Source: Treponema sp.
GTDB taxonomy: Bacteria > Spirochaetota > Spirochaetia > Treponematales > Treponemataceae
Length of the DNA stretch: 51,485 nucleotides
Assembly: GCA_017484285.1 (NCBI GenBank)
Contig: JAFUTH010000004.1
Location: forward strand, 1 to 51,485
Direction of reading: 5' to 3'
The position numbers and the translations under genes were made by a program. Within the stretch, counting starts at the first letter, position 1. Every line of letters begins with the position of its first letter. The notes below the pieces were generated by a model. The model made no database searches. It was not told where the DNA came from and was given only the letters and a program-made list of their open reading frames with translations. Below, in pieces: positions 1 to 8,074 of the stretch.

Positions 1-1704
1 TGGTATTCGGTGCAGGACGGCGAAAGCGAGGGAAGTGCGATTGAAAACGAGACAAGCACAACGCTCAAAATCCGCACGGAGCATTTGGGAAAAACGGGCT
101 ACTACTGTGTCGTTACGAATACGATTGCGGACAACGGCGACGGCGGGAAAAAAGTGGCTGAGGCGAAAAGCGCGACTATTTGGATTGATGCCGTGTACCT
201 GAAAGACATTGTTTCCGCGCCAGAATTCACCGTACAGCCGCAGGCCATGAGCGTCGCGCCCTATAACCGGAGCATTGAGCTGTCATGCGCCGCAGAATCA
301 GCACAGGGAAATGTATCCTACCGCTGGTACGAGAGCGCGGACGGAACGAGCGCGACAGGAACCGCCGTCATCGGCGAAACATCCGCCACCCTCACCACGC
401 CCACTTTCACCGAGCGTGGAATCCGCTATTTCTACTGCGTGGCGACGGTCATCCTCTCTGCGGACGAGGGCGAGGAAATCAAGTGCGTCGCGGCGGTTTC
501 CGACGTGGTGAGCGTGGCATGCACGAGGCTGCCGGTGGTGACGGTGGAAACGCCAGAGCGGGTTGCAATCACATCAAAAGAAATCTGGACAGAAAATGCG
601 ACAATTGCAATAAGCGGTGCAAGTGATGATTCTTGGAATTTTGATGCCGTCACGACAAGCATTCGCGGGCGAGGAAATTCAACATGGGGTCAGCCCAAAA
701 AGCCATATGCACTTAAACTCGACAAAAAGCAGAAAATCATGGGAATGCCGAAGCACAAACGCTGGGTTTTGATTGCGAATTATCTTGATAACAGCTTTAT
801 GCGGAACGAGATGGCATTTTACTTAAGCGAGCAGGTCGGCTTGGACTGGACGGTTCACGGTGAATTTGTCGATTTTGTTTTGAACGGCGAATACAAAGGC
901 TTGTACTGGCTTGGTGAGGCAATCAAAGTTGACGAAAATCGCGTGAACATCAATGACGGAACGGAAGCCATGACCGATGACGAGGACAAGGATTATCTGA
1001 TTGAAATGGACGTGTATTATGACGAAATCGTGAAATTCAAATCATCAGTCCGTAACATGCCGTACATGATAAAAAATGACGATTACATGATTGACGACAG
1101 CGATGCGATTACAAGCGGCGGCGAGGCTCGGCTGAATCGCCTGCAACAAAAAATCACCGCGCTCGAAGAAAAACTCTATCCTGATTTTACCGAAGGAATG
1201 AACACCAACAGTTGCAGCGTACCCGATGAAGCATATTCGGAAATGCTGGACATTGACTCGTGGGCAAAATTCTGGCTCGTAAATGAAATTATGGATAACG
1301 GTGAACTTGATCATCCGAAAAGCTGCTATTTTACATTCGACAGCACAAACAATGTTCTCAAAGCCGGACCTGTGTGGGATTTTGACTGGGCAGCGTTAGG
1401 ACAGGCTTCTTCATGTAGATTAAAAGGCACGATTTACTACAATGCGTTGTTCAAGTCGCCCACATTCACCGCGCGCACAAAAGAATTGTGGGGCGAATCA
1501 TACGCAAAGATTGATATTGCCACACAGATTGAAACAATTCGCGAGCAGATTTATGTTGCGCAGCAGTATGACACAATGCGCTGGGGTGCGCACAATGACC
1601 CGTCAGGCATCGTTCGCGCTGATTTCGATGCCTATGTGGATTTCTTGAAAGATATTCTGGAGAAAAAACTGGCGGTTGTGAATGCAGATGTGACCGGCTT
1701 GTAA
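1..1704 (+). CDS. CotH-kinase-like surface protein with Ig-like domains (5' partial)
   Basis: The reading frame is open from the first base, so the N-terminus and any signal peptide lie outside the window. The first ~175 residues hold two Ig-like segments with the usual pattern (GYYCVVTN, later IRYFYCVATV). From about residue 195 to 500 the sequence matches the CotH kinase family: RGRGNSTWGQPKKPYALKL near residue 221, RWVLIANYLDNSFMRNEMA, and GPVWDFDWA near 461. CotH is a spore-coat protein kinase in Bacillus. In non-sporulating anaerobes, Ig-CotH proteins are usually secreted or surface anchored, and their substrate is unknown. The role here is inferred from family only. The protein ends at TAA and converges on the minus-strand pair at 1747-2306. 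Confidence 0.85.
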   Translation, partial: WYSVQDGESEGSAIENETSTTLKIRTEHLGKTGYYCVVTNTIADNGDGGKKVAEAKSATIWIDAVYLKDIVSAPEFTVQPQAMSVAPYNRSIELSCAAESAQGNVSYRWYESADGTSATGTAVIGETSATLTTPTFTERGIRYFYCVATVILSADEGEEIKCVAAVSDVVSVACTRLPVVTVETPERVAITSKEIWTENATIAISGASDDSWNFDAVTTSIRGRGNSTWGQPKKPYALKLDKKQKIMGMPKHKRWVLIANYLDNSFMRNEMAFYLSEQVGLDWTVHGEFVDFVLNGEYKGLYWLGEAIKVDENRVNINDGTEAMTDDEDKDYLIEMDVYYDEIVKFKSSVRNMPYMIKNDDYMIDDSDAITSGGEARLNRLQQKITALEEKLYPDFTEGMNTNSCSVPDEAYSEMLDIDSWAKFWLVNEIMDNGELDHPKSCYFTFDSTNNVLKAGPVWDFDWAALGQASSCRLKGTIYYNALFKSPTFTARTKELWGESYAKIDIATQIETIREQIYVAQQYDTMRWGAHNDPSGIVRADFDAYVDFLKDILEKKLAVVNADVTGL

Positions 1705-1746
1705 CGTACGCAATACCGCGCACATTGGGAAAACTGCGAAAAACAC

Positions 1747-1962
1747 CTACTCCAGCACAAAATCCGTGCCCGCGTCATTGAAAACGGCGCGAATTTTCTG
1801 CTGCTCAAAATACTGCTCGATAAATGCCTGAATCTCTTTGTTCGGCACATCGAGCGAAAACGCCTGCGACGAGCAATAATCATGAAAATGCACATTCACG
1901 CCGAATTTCTCCTGCACGGCTTTTTTGAGGACAAGCACTTGGTCAAAGGTAAGGGATTTCAT
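1747..1962 (-). CDS. Small conserved protein, possibly RDAC-like
   Basis: This 71-residue protein starts with an ATG that overlaps the stop of the upstream XRE regulator (ATGA), so the two genes are translationally coupled. It has no signal peptide or membrane segment. The central stretch VHFHDYCSSQAFSLD resembles the R-D-A-C-G-x-Q signature of small spirochaete proteins sometimes named RDAC family, with HDYCSSQ in place of RDACGxQ. That match is from memory and uncertain. The function is unknown. The pairing with a DNA-binding protein could mean an antitoxin or cofactor role, but nothing in the sequence shows it. Confidence 0.6.
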   Translation of the reverse strand: MKSLTFDQVLVLKKAVQEKFGVNVHFHDYCSSQAFSLDVPNKEIQAFIEQYFEQQKIRAVFNDAGTDFVLE

Positions 1963-2306
1963 GAGGGTAGTATAGCGGATGTGGGGGATTTTTGCAGTAA
2001 GTTTTGTAGTATTTCTTCTGCGCTTTTTGCGATTTGTTCTTTTGCTTGCGCAATAAACGCCTCTTTATCAAAATACGCTTCCTCATTCTTTTCCAACGGC
2101 TCTAAAAAACATTTCGGCTCGACATGCAAAATCTCGGCAATCTGCTCAATCATCGTAATTGGCGGGAGGCTTTTTCCGCCTTCAATCATATTGATGTAAT
2201 TGATATTTTTGTCCAAAAGCGAGGAAAGTTTTTCTTGCGAAAGTTTTGCTTTTTGTCGGTAAAAACGCAGATTTTCACGAAAAACCGTTTCTAAGGGCGT
2301 GTCCAT
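1959..2306 (-). CDS. XRE-family transcriptional regulator
   Basis: The 115-residue protein begins MDTPLETVFREN and carries a Cro/C1-type helix-turn-helix at about residues 10-65 (LRFYRQKAKLSQEKLSSLL, then the recognition-helix region INYINMIEGG). A charged helical tail of ~45 residues follows. A longer start at 2381 is open, but it adds residues unlike the family, so 2306 is preferred. No Shine-Dalgarno is visible; a TATATAA stretch lies directly upstream, so a leaderless or short-leader transcript is possible. It probably represses its own two-gene operon with the 71-residue protein. Confidence 0.75.
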   Translation of the reverse strand: MDTPLETVFRENLRFYRQKAKLSQEKLSSLLDKNINYINMIEGGKSLPPITMIEQIAEILHVEPKCFLEPLEKNEEAYFDKEAFIAQAKEQIAKSAEEILQNLLQKSPTSAILPS

Positions 2307-2449
2307 ACTTATATATAATGATGGAATTTTGATGTTGAATTCATAATATTTTATTATGGAATGATTGACAGATTTAACCATATTAAATATTGTTATACAG
2401 GAAATAAATCATATATCTTATTAGGGGATTTATGAATATGGAGGATTTT

Positions 2450-3031
2450 ATGAAGAATTATATCGCTGTTTTTGTGTCGCTTATCGGCGTTGTGTTGGCG
2501 GGCTGCACTTCGATTGATGTCGATTCGTCTTATTTGCAGGCGAATGGCGACTATGTGGATATAAATCATACCTGGAATGAGCATGAGCTTACCGTGCAAA
2601 AAGTGAGTACACTGAATGTATTTGGGCTCACGCAAAGTGAATGGGAAAGCGAATTTGGCAACATAGCCATTTACAAAGCGTACAGCTGGGCGAATGCGCT
2701 TACTTCAGAAGCGGATGTTAAGCAACGGGCATATGATGCGATAAAAATCGTGGCACAAAACAGAAATGCCAAATACTATGCGCTTCTTTCCCCGGACACG
2801 AGTTCAATCACCAATTCATATGAATCAAAAAGCTATGACACTTCTACGGTGAGCACTTCCGTCGGCGGAAAAACCGTCCGCACAACCACAATACAAACGC
2901 CCACCACGCAGACGACAAATTACACATTCTATACTTTTAACAGTTATGTTCTTTATTTTGATGACGAAGATACAATCCTAGTTGTGCGGGATAAGCTAGG
3001 CGTGACAAATATTTTTGAAACTAATTTTTGA
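2450..3031 (+). CDS. Putative lipoprotein, unknown function
   Basis: Three in-frame ATGs occur at 2432, 2438 and 2450. The last is chosen because GGAGG lies 5 nt upstream and the product then starts with a clean lipoprotein signal peptide (MKNYIAVFVSLIGVVLAGC, Cys19). The mature 175 residues contain a Ser/Thr-rich stretch (SYDTSTVSTSVGG) near residue 135. No family is recognised. It is expected to be anchored at the periplasmic face of a membrane. A hairpin terminator follows at 3075-3103. Confidence 0.7.
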   Translation: MKNYIAVFVSLIGVVLAGCTSIDVDSSYLQANGDYVDINHTWNEHELTVQKVSTLNVFGLTQSEWESEFGNIAIYKAYSWANALTSEADVKQRAYDAIKIVAQNRNAKYYALLSPDTSSITNSYESKSYDTSTVSTSVGGKTVRTTTIQTPTTQTTNYTFYTFNSYVLYFDDEDTILVVRDKLGVTNIFETNF

Positions 3032-3074
3032 CGGATTTGCGTCGCTTACGGTGTTTTTTGATTTTGTTAGGACT

Positions 3075-3103
3075 GCCGACCTTCCCCACACAGGAAAGTC
3101 GGC
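3075..3103. terminator. Bidirectional hairpin terminator
   Basis: GCCGAC and GTCGGC form the outer stem, with TTCC/GGAA inside and a CCACACA loop. TTTTGTCTATTTTTT follows on the plus strand. It lies between the converging lipoprotein gene and the PIN toxin gene. A near copy is at 3856-3884. Confidence 0.75.
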
Positions 3104-3109
3104 TTTTGT

Positions 3110-3511
3110 CTATTTTTTAATCTTTTTCAAAAATTCCGCAATCGTGACAATCTCAACATCTTCCACTTTGCCAAGTGAAAGCAAATCGTTGTCACCGCTT
3201 ACGATATAAAGACATTTTCCTTCCAATGCACAAGAAATGAATTTGTCGTCATCGGGGTCGCGGCAAATTGTGACTTCTTTTTGGGGAACAATAACGGTAG
3301 ATTTTTCAAGGATTTTCTGCAGAATGGCGGGATTTCCTCGGCCAGAATATTTTTCGTGAACTTCTTCATAGGTTTCGGCATATTCCTGCACGATTTGTGG
3401 CGAGACGAACGCGTTGAAATCATCATTGAACAAATGTTCAATCAATCGACGTGGCATTCCACCGAAAAAGACCGCAGATATTATGACATTCGTGTCGATA
3501 ACAATTTTCAT
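3110..3511 (-). CDS. PIN-domain toxin, VapC-like
   Basis: The 133-residue protein has the PIN ribonuclease layout: IDTNVI with Asp6 at the start, EYAE with Glu43, RDPDDDKFI with acidic residues near 87-89, and SGDNDLL near 107-109. It matches the 'putative toxin-antitoxin system toxin component, PIN family' group. PIN toxins cleave RNA with a divalent metal held by these acids. Its ATG overlaps the stop of the upstream AbrB-type gene by 4 nt, the usual coupling of a type II pair. It appears intact. Confidence 0.85.
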   Translation of the reverse strand: MKIVIDTNVIISAVFFGGMPRRLIEHLFNDDFNAFVSPQIVQEYAETYEEVHEKYSGRGNPAILQKILEKSTVIVPQKEVTICRDPDDDKFISCALEGKCLYIVSGDNDLLSLGKVEDVEIVTIAEFLKKIKK

Positions 3512-3771
3512 TTATGCGATGCCCGTACCTTTTTTATTGCTTCGGTGATGTCAGATTCTTTCAGACCGACTTTTCTCGCCCATTCCTGCTCTTTTTCGAG
3601 CAGTTGGAAAAATTCTTTCTCGTCAGGCTCTTCAACGGGCTTTAGCATGATGTTTTTACCTTCGCTGAATATGAAGAATTTTCTGCCTTCACGCAAAGAA
3701 AGTTTTTTGCGCAATTCAGCGGGGAGAACTATCTGACCTTTTGAAGAAAGCGAAGTCATTGCGGAATACAT
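3508..3771 (-). CDS. AbrB/MazE-family antitoxin
   Basis: The 87-residue protein has a swapped-hairpin SpoVT/AbrB DNA-binding domain at residues ~5-50 (LSSKGQIVLPAELRKKLSL, then GRKFFIFSEG) and a charged tail (ELDK-rich) likely to bind the toxin. AAGGAG is placed 7 nt before the ATG at 3771. It overlaps the PIN gene by 4 nt. By family behaviour it should neutralise the PIN toxin and repress the operon. A TAAGATTATCTTA palindrome just upstream of the gene (around 3788-3800) is a possible operator. Confidence 0.85.
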   Translation of the reverse strand: MYSAMTSLSSKGQIVLPAELRKKLSLREGRKFFIFSEGKNIMLKPVEEPDEKEFFQLLEKEQEWARKVGLKESDITEAIKKVRASHK

Positions 3772-3855
3772 AAAAATCTCCTTTTAGTAAGATTATCTTA
3801 CTTCGCCTGTGTCTGTCTGTCAATGAATTTTTGTTCGGGAATTTAAAATAAATCA

Positions 3856-3884
3856 GCCGACATTCCCCGCAAAGGAAAGTCGGC
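3856..3884 (-). terminator. Terminator after uxaA
   Basis: GCCGAC/GTCGGC stem with TTCC/GGAA inside and a CCGCAAA loop; on the minus strand a T-rich tract follows. It sits 10 nt past the uxaA stop. It is nearly the same hairpin as at 3075-3103, so the AbrB/PIN pair lies between two copies. Confidence 0.65.
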
Positions 3885-3893
3885 TTTCATCTT

Positions 3894-5462
3894 TTACAGC
3901 GTAACGCCGTCTTTGAAAATCGCTATCTCGCGGTAGCCGTTCTTTTCGTTCTTGGTTACGGCGCGTCCTGAAACGATGTCGATAATCTGCTGCAAGAGGC
4001 GGTCGCGTACTTTGTCGCTTGGCTCATCAAGCAAATCTGCCGCGTCAAAGTCAATCCAGCCGTGCTTGTTCTGGGCAAGCGGATGGTTGGTGGCAATTTT
4101 GACAGTGGGAACAGGGGCTCCGAGCGGAGTTCCGCGGCCCGTTGAGAACAGAATGATGTTTGCGCCCGCCGCCGTCATGTCGGTGGTGGAAACGATGTCG
4201 TTGCCCGGTCCTTCAAGAAGCGTCAAGCCCGTTACATTCTGCGGAAGCCGCTCGCCGTACTTTAACACGCCAGTGACCGGGGCTTTTCCGCCTTTCTGCA
4301 CACAGCCCAAAGATTTGTCTTCCAATGTTGTGATTCCGCCCGCTTTGTTTCCAGGGCTTGGGTTTTCGTAGCAGACTTGGTTGTGGCGTGCGTAGTAGCC
4401 TTTAAATCCGTTGATAAGGTTTACTGTTTTGTCAAATCGCGCTTTGTCCACACAGCGGTTCATAAGCATTTGCTCTGCGCCAAACATTTCCGGCACTTCG
4501 GTAAGCATAACGCGACCGCCCATGCCCGTCATTGCGTCACAAATGCGACCAATCAATGCGTTTGCGGTAATTCCGCTCATGCCGTCAGAACCGCCGCACT
4601 TCATGCCCAACACGATGTCGGTGAGCGGGGCTTCTTCGCGCTTGCATTTGCCCGCGTATTCGGCAAGCTCGGTGAGCAATTTCTTTCCTTCTGCAAGTTC
4701 GTCCTCAAACTGCTGAGTGACCATGAATTTTACGCGGTTTTCATCGTATTCGCCCAAAAATTCCTTGAAGTACGGCACATTGTTTTCTTCACAGCCGAGC
4801 GACACGACCAGCACGCCGCCCGCATTCGGGTGATGCACCAAATCAGCAAGAATCGTTGCCGTGGTTTCCTTGTCGCCGCCCATCTGAGAACAGCCGTAGG
4901 GGTGCGTCCAAGTGAAAAATCCTTCAAGCCCGCCTTTTTCACTCGGCTTTGGCTCTCCGCCGCAGAATTTGGCGTTTGCCCACATTGCAAGCGTTTCTGA
5001 AATCTTGTTTACACAGCCGACGAGCGGAACAATCCACACTTCGTTTCGGCTTCCCACGCGACCGTCTGCGCGTTTGTAGACATTGACTGTTGGCACATTC
5101 GCGCGGAGTTTTTCGGTATCTTTGTACCATGCATCGTATGCAGCTTTTGCTTTTGCTTCGTTGTAAGTGTAAGAAAGTTCGCCTTCAAGAAGCGTGTGAA
5201 TGTTGTGCGTGTGGACATGCTTTCCCACCGCAATATCTTCGGTCGCCGAGCCGATTGGATAGCCATATTTAATGACTGGCTCACCTTTTTTAATGTCTTT
5301 GATGGCGAATTTGTGACCCGCTGTGATGTCTTCCTGCAAGGTGACGGTGACTTCGGGAACATCGTCCATTGCTTCAAGCGTGACTTGCGTGCCCTTTGAA
5401 AGCGGCTGGAGCGCAACAGCGACCACATCCGCTTGGTTTATTCTGATTGCGATTTTGCTCAT
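3894..5462 (-). CDS. uxaA: Altronate dehydratase
   Basis: The 522-residue protein is full length for UxaA. It removes water from D-altronate to give 2-keto-3-deoxygluconate in the galacturonate branch of hexuronate degradation, in the cytoplasm with a metal cofactor. Residues 1-~95 form the N-terminal SAF domain (VVAVALQPLSKGTQV, KHVHTHNIHT). The large C-terminal domain has the conserved THPYGCSQMGGD and GMKCGGSDGMSGITAN segments. AGAGG precedes the ATG. The gene stands alone; uxaC, of the same pathway, is 7.6 kb away at 13063. A terminator follows. Confidence 0.95.
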   Translation of the reverse strand: MSKIAIRINQADVVAVALQPLSKGTQVTLEAMDDVPEVTVTLQEDITAGHKFAIKDIKKGEPVIKYGYPIGSATEDIAVGKHVHTHNIHTLLEGELSYTYNEAKAKAAYDAWYKDTEKLRANVPTVNVYKRADGRVGSRNEVWIVPLVGCVNKISETLAMWANAKFCGGEPKPSEKGGLEGFFTWTHPYGCSQMGGDKETTATILADLVHHPNAGGVLVVSLGCEENNVPYFKEFLGEYDENRVKFMVTQQFEDELAEGKKLLTELAEYAGKCKREEAPLTDIVLGMKCGGSDGMSGITANALIGRICDAMTGMGGRVMLTEVPEMFGAEQMLMNRCVDKARFDKTVNLINGFKGYYARHNQVCYENPSPGNKAGGITTLEDKSLGCVQKGGKAPVTGVLKYGERLPQNVTGLTLLEGPGNDIVSTTDMTAAGANIILFSTGRGTPLGAPVPTVKIATNHPLAQNKHGWIDFDAADLLDEPSDKVRDRLLQQIIDIVSGRAVTKNEKNGYREIAIFKDGVTL

Positions 5463-5571
5463 GAGATACCTCTTCTAAAAAAGATAGTCATATTCTAATG
5501 CGAAAAAATAAAAATGTATATGGAAAAATTTCTTGCTTGCTAATTCAAACTCCGTAAAATATACTAAGACG

Positions 5572-6417
5572 ATGATTCGAAAATTTCTTGCATATACCTT
5601 CTGCCTCCTTTCTTTTGCTATCGTTTTTTCACAAGAAAATTCTCTTTCTCTTATTCACGATGATGGCAACACCATTCCCGAACGAATAAGCACCCCGTAC
5701 ACCTACAAACGAATCGCCGCAGAGCAGAAAAGCTTTGCCGAATACTTACGAAATTTTCCACTAAAAAAAGCAGGAAGCCCAGTCCTTTTGTACAATGGAC
5801 ACGAAAAGCCAAATCAGTCGGCACATGCAGCTGTCTTCGCGCTCCCCATTGAAAATCAAGATTTACAACAATCCGCACAAGTAATAATGCGCTTATACGC
5901 AGAGTATTTTTATCATACTGCCCAAGAAGAAAAAATCAAATTTCTTTTTGAAAACAAAACGCTCAGCAAATGGACAGATTGGAAAAGAGATTTCCGAATC
6001 GATGTTGCTGGAAGTCTCAAAAAATGGACAAGATTTGAACAGCCCCCAGATAAAAATAAAGCCTTTCTTGATTATTTAAGAAATGTGTTCTCCTACACAA
6101 ATACATTCTCCATGCAAAGCTATGAATCAAAACCGATTTCATTCTCTGAGTTGCAAATTGGCGATATTCTCATGGATGCAGGCTCTCCTGGGCACGTCTG
6201 CATGGTTGTTGATATTGCCGAAAGCAAAAAAGAAGGGCAACGCGTCTTTCTTCTCGCACAAGGCTTCCGACCTGCGCAAGATTTTTACATTCTCAAAAAT
6301 CCGAATAGAATCAATGATCCGTGGTATCATGAAGAAGATTTTCGATTTCCGCTTCGCACAAACGAATATATTTTTCCGAGAGAAAACTGGCGACGGCTCA
6401 CCTATCTCAGCAATTAG
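5572..6417 (+). CDS. DUF4846 domain protein, secreted
   Basis: The 281-residue protein starts at MIRKFLAYTFCLL with a signal peptide ending near VFSQ. The body fits the DUF4846 family: RIAAEQKSFAEYLRNFPLK, VLLYNGHEKPNQ near the start, and GDILMDAGSPGHVCMVVDIA near residue 205, where the conserved GHxxxVxD motif of the family is present. The family is uncharacterised and predicted periplasmic. A start at 5533 is open but would place extra residues before the signal peptide. Its TAG stop overlaps the TAA of the converging alkD-like gene within the four bases TTAG. Confidence 0.8.
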   Translation: MIRKFLAYTFCLLSFAIVFSQENSLSLIHDDGNTIPERISTPYTYKRIAAEQKSFAEYLRNFPLKKAGSPVLLYNGHEKPNQSAHAAVFALPIENQDLQQSAQVIMRLYAEYFYHTAQEEKIKFLFENKTLSKWTDWKRDFRIDVAGSLKKWTRFEQPPDKNKAFLDYLRNVFSYTNTFSMQSYESKPISFSELQIGDILMDAGSPGHVCMVVDIAESKKEGQRVFLLAQGFRPAQDFYILKNPNRINDPWYHEEDFRFPLRTNEYIFPRENWRRLTYLSN

Positions 6418-7106
6418 ACCAACAAAGATTTTAAAATAGACTTATGCTCGGTAGTCACACGGAAACTCTCACAGGCTTTTTGAATCGTCTTTTTGCGCAC
6501 CCAATCGCTTAAAAACGATTTATTACCAACGAACGATAGTGTCTCTTCCCATTGTTTGGCAAGTGCCGTCGCGAAAAACCAGGCAATCATCATATTGATG
6601 TAATATAAATCCGACTTAATATTAGCTACCGCTCGTAAGTATTCGGGCTTAAAATGCTCATCGAGATAAAAGCACATAATCATGCGGATTCCAAAGCGAA
6701 TTACATATTCTGATTTTTCATTCGGCTCACGGCTCAGCCATTCACTAACAATCGGTAGCAATCGTTCGGTATTCTTTTTAAAGACTTTCGGCGTGCATTG
6801 GTCACTCGTTGCCCAATTATTAACAAACGATAGGAAGTTATTCAGTTCAGCGACACATTCGTCAAAGTCTTTTATCTGCTCAATCAAAAATCCGTGAATC
6901 TGATTTTCTTCAAAATAGTCATGCGGGAGCGCATGCAAAAACTCTCGGTAGTTTCCCGAACGGAAAAGTTCCTTCGCAATCGCACGAAGCTGAGGTGTCC
7001 GCACGCCGATTACGGTTTCCCCGTCCACATTCGGAATCAGTTTCGCGTTGAAAGTTTTGTATTTCTCGTCAGCAAGCGAGAAAAGTTTTTGTTGCAGTTC
7101 AGTCAT
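6414..7106 (-). CDS. AlkD-like DNA alkylation repair protein
   Basis: The 230-residue protein matches the small HEAT-repeat DNA glycosylase family (AlkD/COG4912): GVRTPQLRAIAKELF near the start, NNWATSDQCTPKVF in the middle, RFGIRMIMCFYLDEHF, and YYINMMIAWFFATALAKQW toward the end. AlkD removes bulky or cationic 3- and 7-alkylpurines without base flipping. The length is normal. The gene has words of the CGNNCGNTAGTTTT type at 6530 and 6942. Its 3' end is tail to tail with the DUF4846 gene, with overlapping stop codons and no spacer. Confidence 0.88.
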   Translation of the reverse strand: MTELQQKLFSLADEKYKTFNAKLIPNVDGETVIGVRTPQLRAIAKELFRSGNYREFLHALPHDYFEENQIHGFLIEQIKDFDECVAELNNFLSFVNNWATSDQCTPKVFKKNTERLLPIVSEWLSREPNEKSEYVIRFGIRMIMCFYLDEHFKPEYLRAVANIKSDLYYINMMIAWFFATALAKQWEETLSFVGNKSFLSDWVRKKTIQKACESFRVTTEHKSILKSLLV

Positions 7107-7128
7107 GGAAGCAGTATAGCAGAAAAAT

Positions 7129-7155
7129 AAAAGGCGAGGAAATTCCCCGCCTTTT
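7129..7155. terminator. Hairpin terminator
   Basis: AAAAGGCG/CGCCTTTT stem with GG/CC inside and T-rich on both strands. It lies just upstream of the alkD-like gene and would end transcripts from the minus-strand cassette at 7282-7930. Confidence 0.7.
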
Positions 7156-7201
7156 ATTTAAAATCTGCCAAAATGAAATTTTTAGCAGTGATTGTGATTT
7201 A

Positions 7202-7252
7202 GTTATTGTTCATTAAATTCACTGACAAGAGCAGAGACCGTCGCCTTTGCGT
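7202..7252 (-). repeat. Displaced copy of the pntB 3' end
   Basis: These 51 bases match 8084-8134, the last codons of pntB, with four mismatches. Read on the minus strand the copy keeps the frame and a stop (AKATVSALVSEFNEQ-stop against AKATVSALVSEFNDQ-stop). A further short match (ATCACG) follows after a 6-nt gap. The two copies are 882 bp apart and enclose the DUF3990/DUF3791 cassette, as attL and attR sites do around an integrated element. Confidence 0.8.
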
Positions 7253-7281
7253 AACCATCACGAAAACTACTATAAATAAAC

Positions 7282-7491
7282 TTAAACCGCTTTTTCACTT
7301 TCAATCAGCCCATACAAGTACAATGCACTCTGCCCATATAATCCCATTGAGTCATCTTCCAAAAGGCTTGCGATGGGCGAGCGATAGATCGCAGACAAAG
7401 CCGCAGTTTCTGACAAACCTTTGTTCTTCATCAGTAGCTCAGCGATTTGCGGAATCAAAACAGTTTTTACAAGATGATGTGTGTCAGCCAT
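7282..7491 (-). CDS. Small TA-like accessory protein
   Basis: The 69-residue protein starts MADTHHLVKTVLIPQIAEL at an ATG that shares one base with the stop of the upstream DUF3990 gene (TGATG), with GGAGAA 7 nt upstream. It is helical, with the pattern L-x-E-T-A-A-L-x-x-IYRS-...-LLEDDSMGLYGQSALYLYGLIESE. I recognise this as a recurrent small family found beside DUF3990 genes; it has no known function. It is distantly similar to the 72-residue protein at 31855. It could be an antitoxin or regulator of the cassette. Confidence 0.65.
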   Translation of the reverse strand: MADTHHLVKTVLIPQIAELLMKNKGLSETAALSAIYRSPIASLLEDDSMGLYGQSALYLYGLIESEKAV

Positions 7492-7733
7492 CAGCGGTTC
7501 TCCCATTTTACTTTTGAAAAAACATAACTTCTTTCAAAGTCATAGATATTGACGACAGCATTTTCTGTCTGATTGGAAAAACGCGAACGAAGCCGTGCCG
7601 TGCGGACTGCCCAGCGTTCCGCCTGTTCTTTTATCGTCATCGTGTAGAATCCGAAGCCAAAATCCCGCCCTTTTTCTTGGGTGATAATTCGGGGAGTCTC
7701 AATTTGCATGTATGAACCGTGATAAAGAATCAT
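7491..7733 (-). CDS. DUF3990 protein, short form
   Basis: The 80-residue product has the N-terminal signature of DUF3990: MILYHGSYMQIETP, DFGFGFYTMTIKEQAERWA and VVNIYDFE. DUF3990 is placed, by my recollection, in the ADP-ribosyltransferase-like superfamily. The YHGS and GFGFYT segments would correspond to its first two NAD-site motifs. Members I know are about 150 residues or more; this one stops after one half, so the third motif is absent. It overlaps the upstream DUF3791 gene by 4 nt and the downstream small gene by 1 nt, so the short form is integrated in a coupled operon, or results from an in-place deletion. Confidence 0.65.
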   Translation of the reverse strand: MILYHGSYMQIETPRIITQEKGRDFGFGFYTMTIKEQAERWAVRTARLRSRFSNQTENAVVNIYDFERSYVFSKVKWENR

Positions 7734-7930
7734 TTTTTATCCTCCCCAAGCCATTTGTCAAAATAATCCATCAAGAATTCTTTTCCCATTCCGTGCAAAT
7801 CTTCGTAATCAGTTTCAAGATGCCTGAGCAATCCGGATTTTTCAAATTGATCGAATATTTTTGAAGAAGAATCGTTTTTGTATTCAGCATAGTTTTCTAT
7901 GCAATAGGTTTTGAATGAGAGTTCCGACAC
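7730..7930 (-). CDS. DUF3791 protein
   Basis: The 66-residue protein reads MSELSFKTYCIENYAEYKN, then IFDQFEKSGLLRHL, YEDLHGMGKEFLMDYFDKWL. This fits DUF3791, a small helical family with the pattern CIExYAxxK...F...GLLxYL...YxxLHxxGxxY. Genes of this family often sit next to DUF3990 genes. It is the first gene of the three-gene minus-strand cassette (ATGA overlap with the next). Function is unknown; a toxin-antitoxin-like role is a guess from context. Confidence 0.7.
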   Translation of the reverse strand: MSELSFKTYCIENYAEYKNDSSSKIFDQFEKSGLLRHLETDYEDLHGMGKEFLMDYFDKWLGEDKK

Positions 7931-7989
7931 AGGCTATTCCCCAAAATAAACAGGCTTTTTTCCGAGTTCTTTCTTTCCATAATTTTTGA

Positions 7990-8027
7990 AAGACACGGCG
8001 TACTTTTTCAAAAATACGCCGTGTCTT
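7990..8027. terminator. Strong hairpin between pntB and the DUF3791 cassette
   Basis: AAGACACGGCGTA and TACGCCGTGTCTT form a perfect 13-bp stem with a 12-nt loop. It probably ends the pnt operon. The T-tract is weak on both strands, so it may be a stabilising or boundary hairpin instead. Confidence 0.6.
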
Positions 8028-8074
8028 CCCATTTTCGCGGTAGTTTCAACTACGCTCAACCACCGCATTATCTG

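Noticed and set aside
4377..5000. 207-codon plus-strand frame over uxaA
   Set aside because: Antisense shadow of a fully matching UxaA; His/Phe-rich with no family likeness.
8035..8070. GCGGT...ACCGC hairpin with GGTAGTTT inside
   Set aside because: Considered as a copy of the CGNNCGNTAGTTTT word, but the CG spacing differs; probably part of the pntB terminator area.
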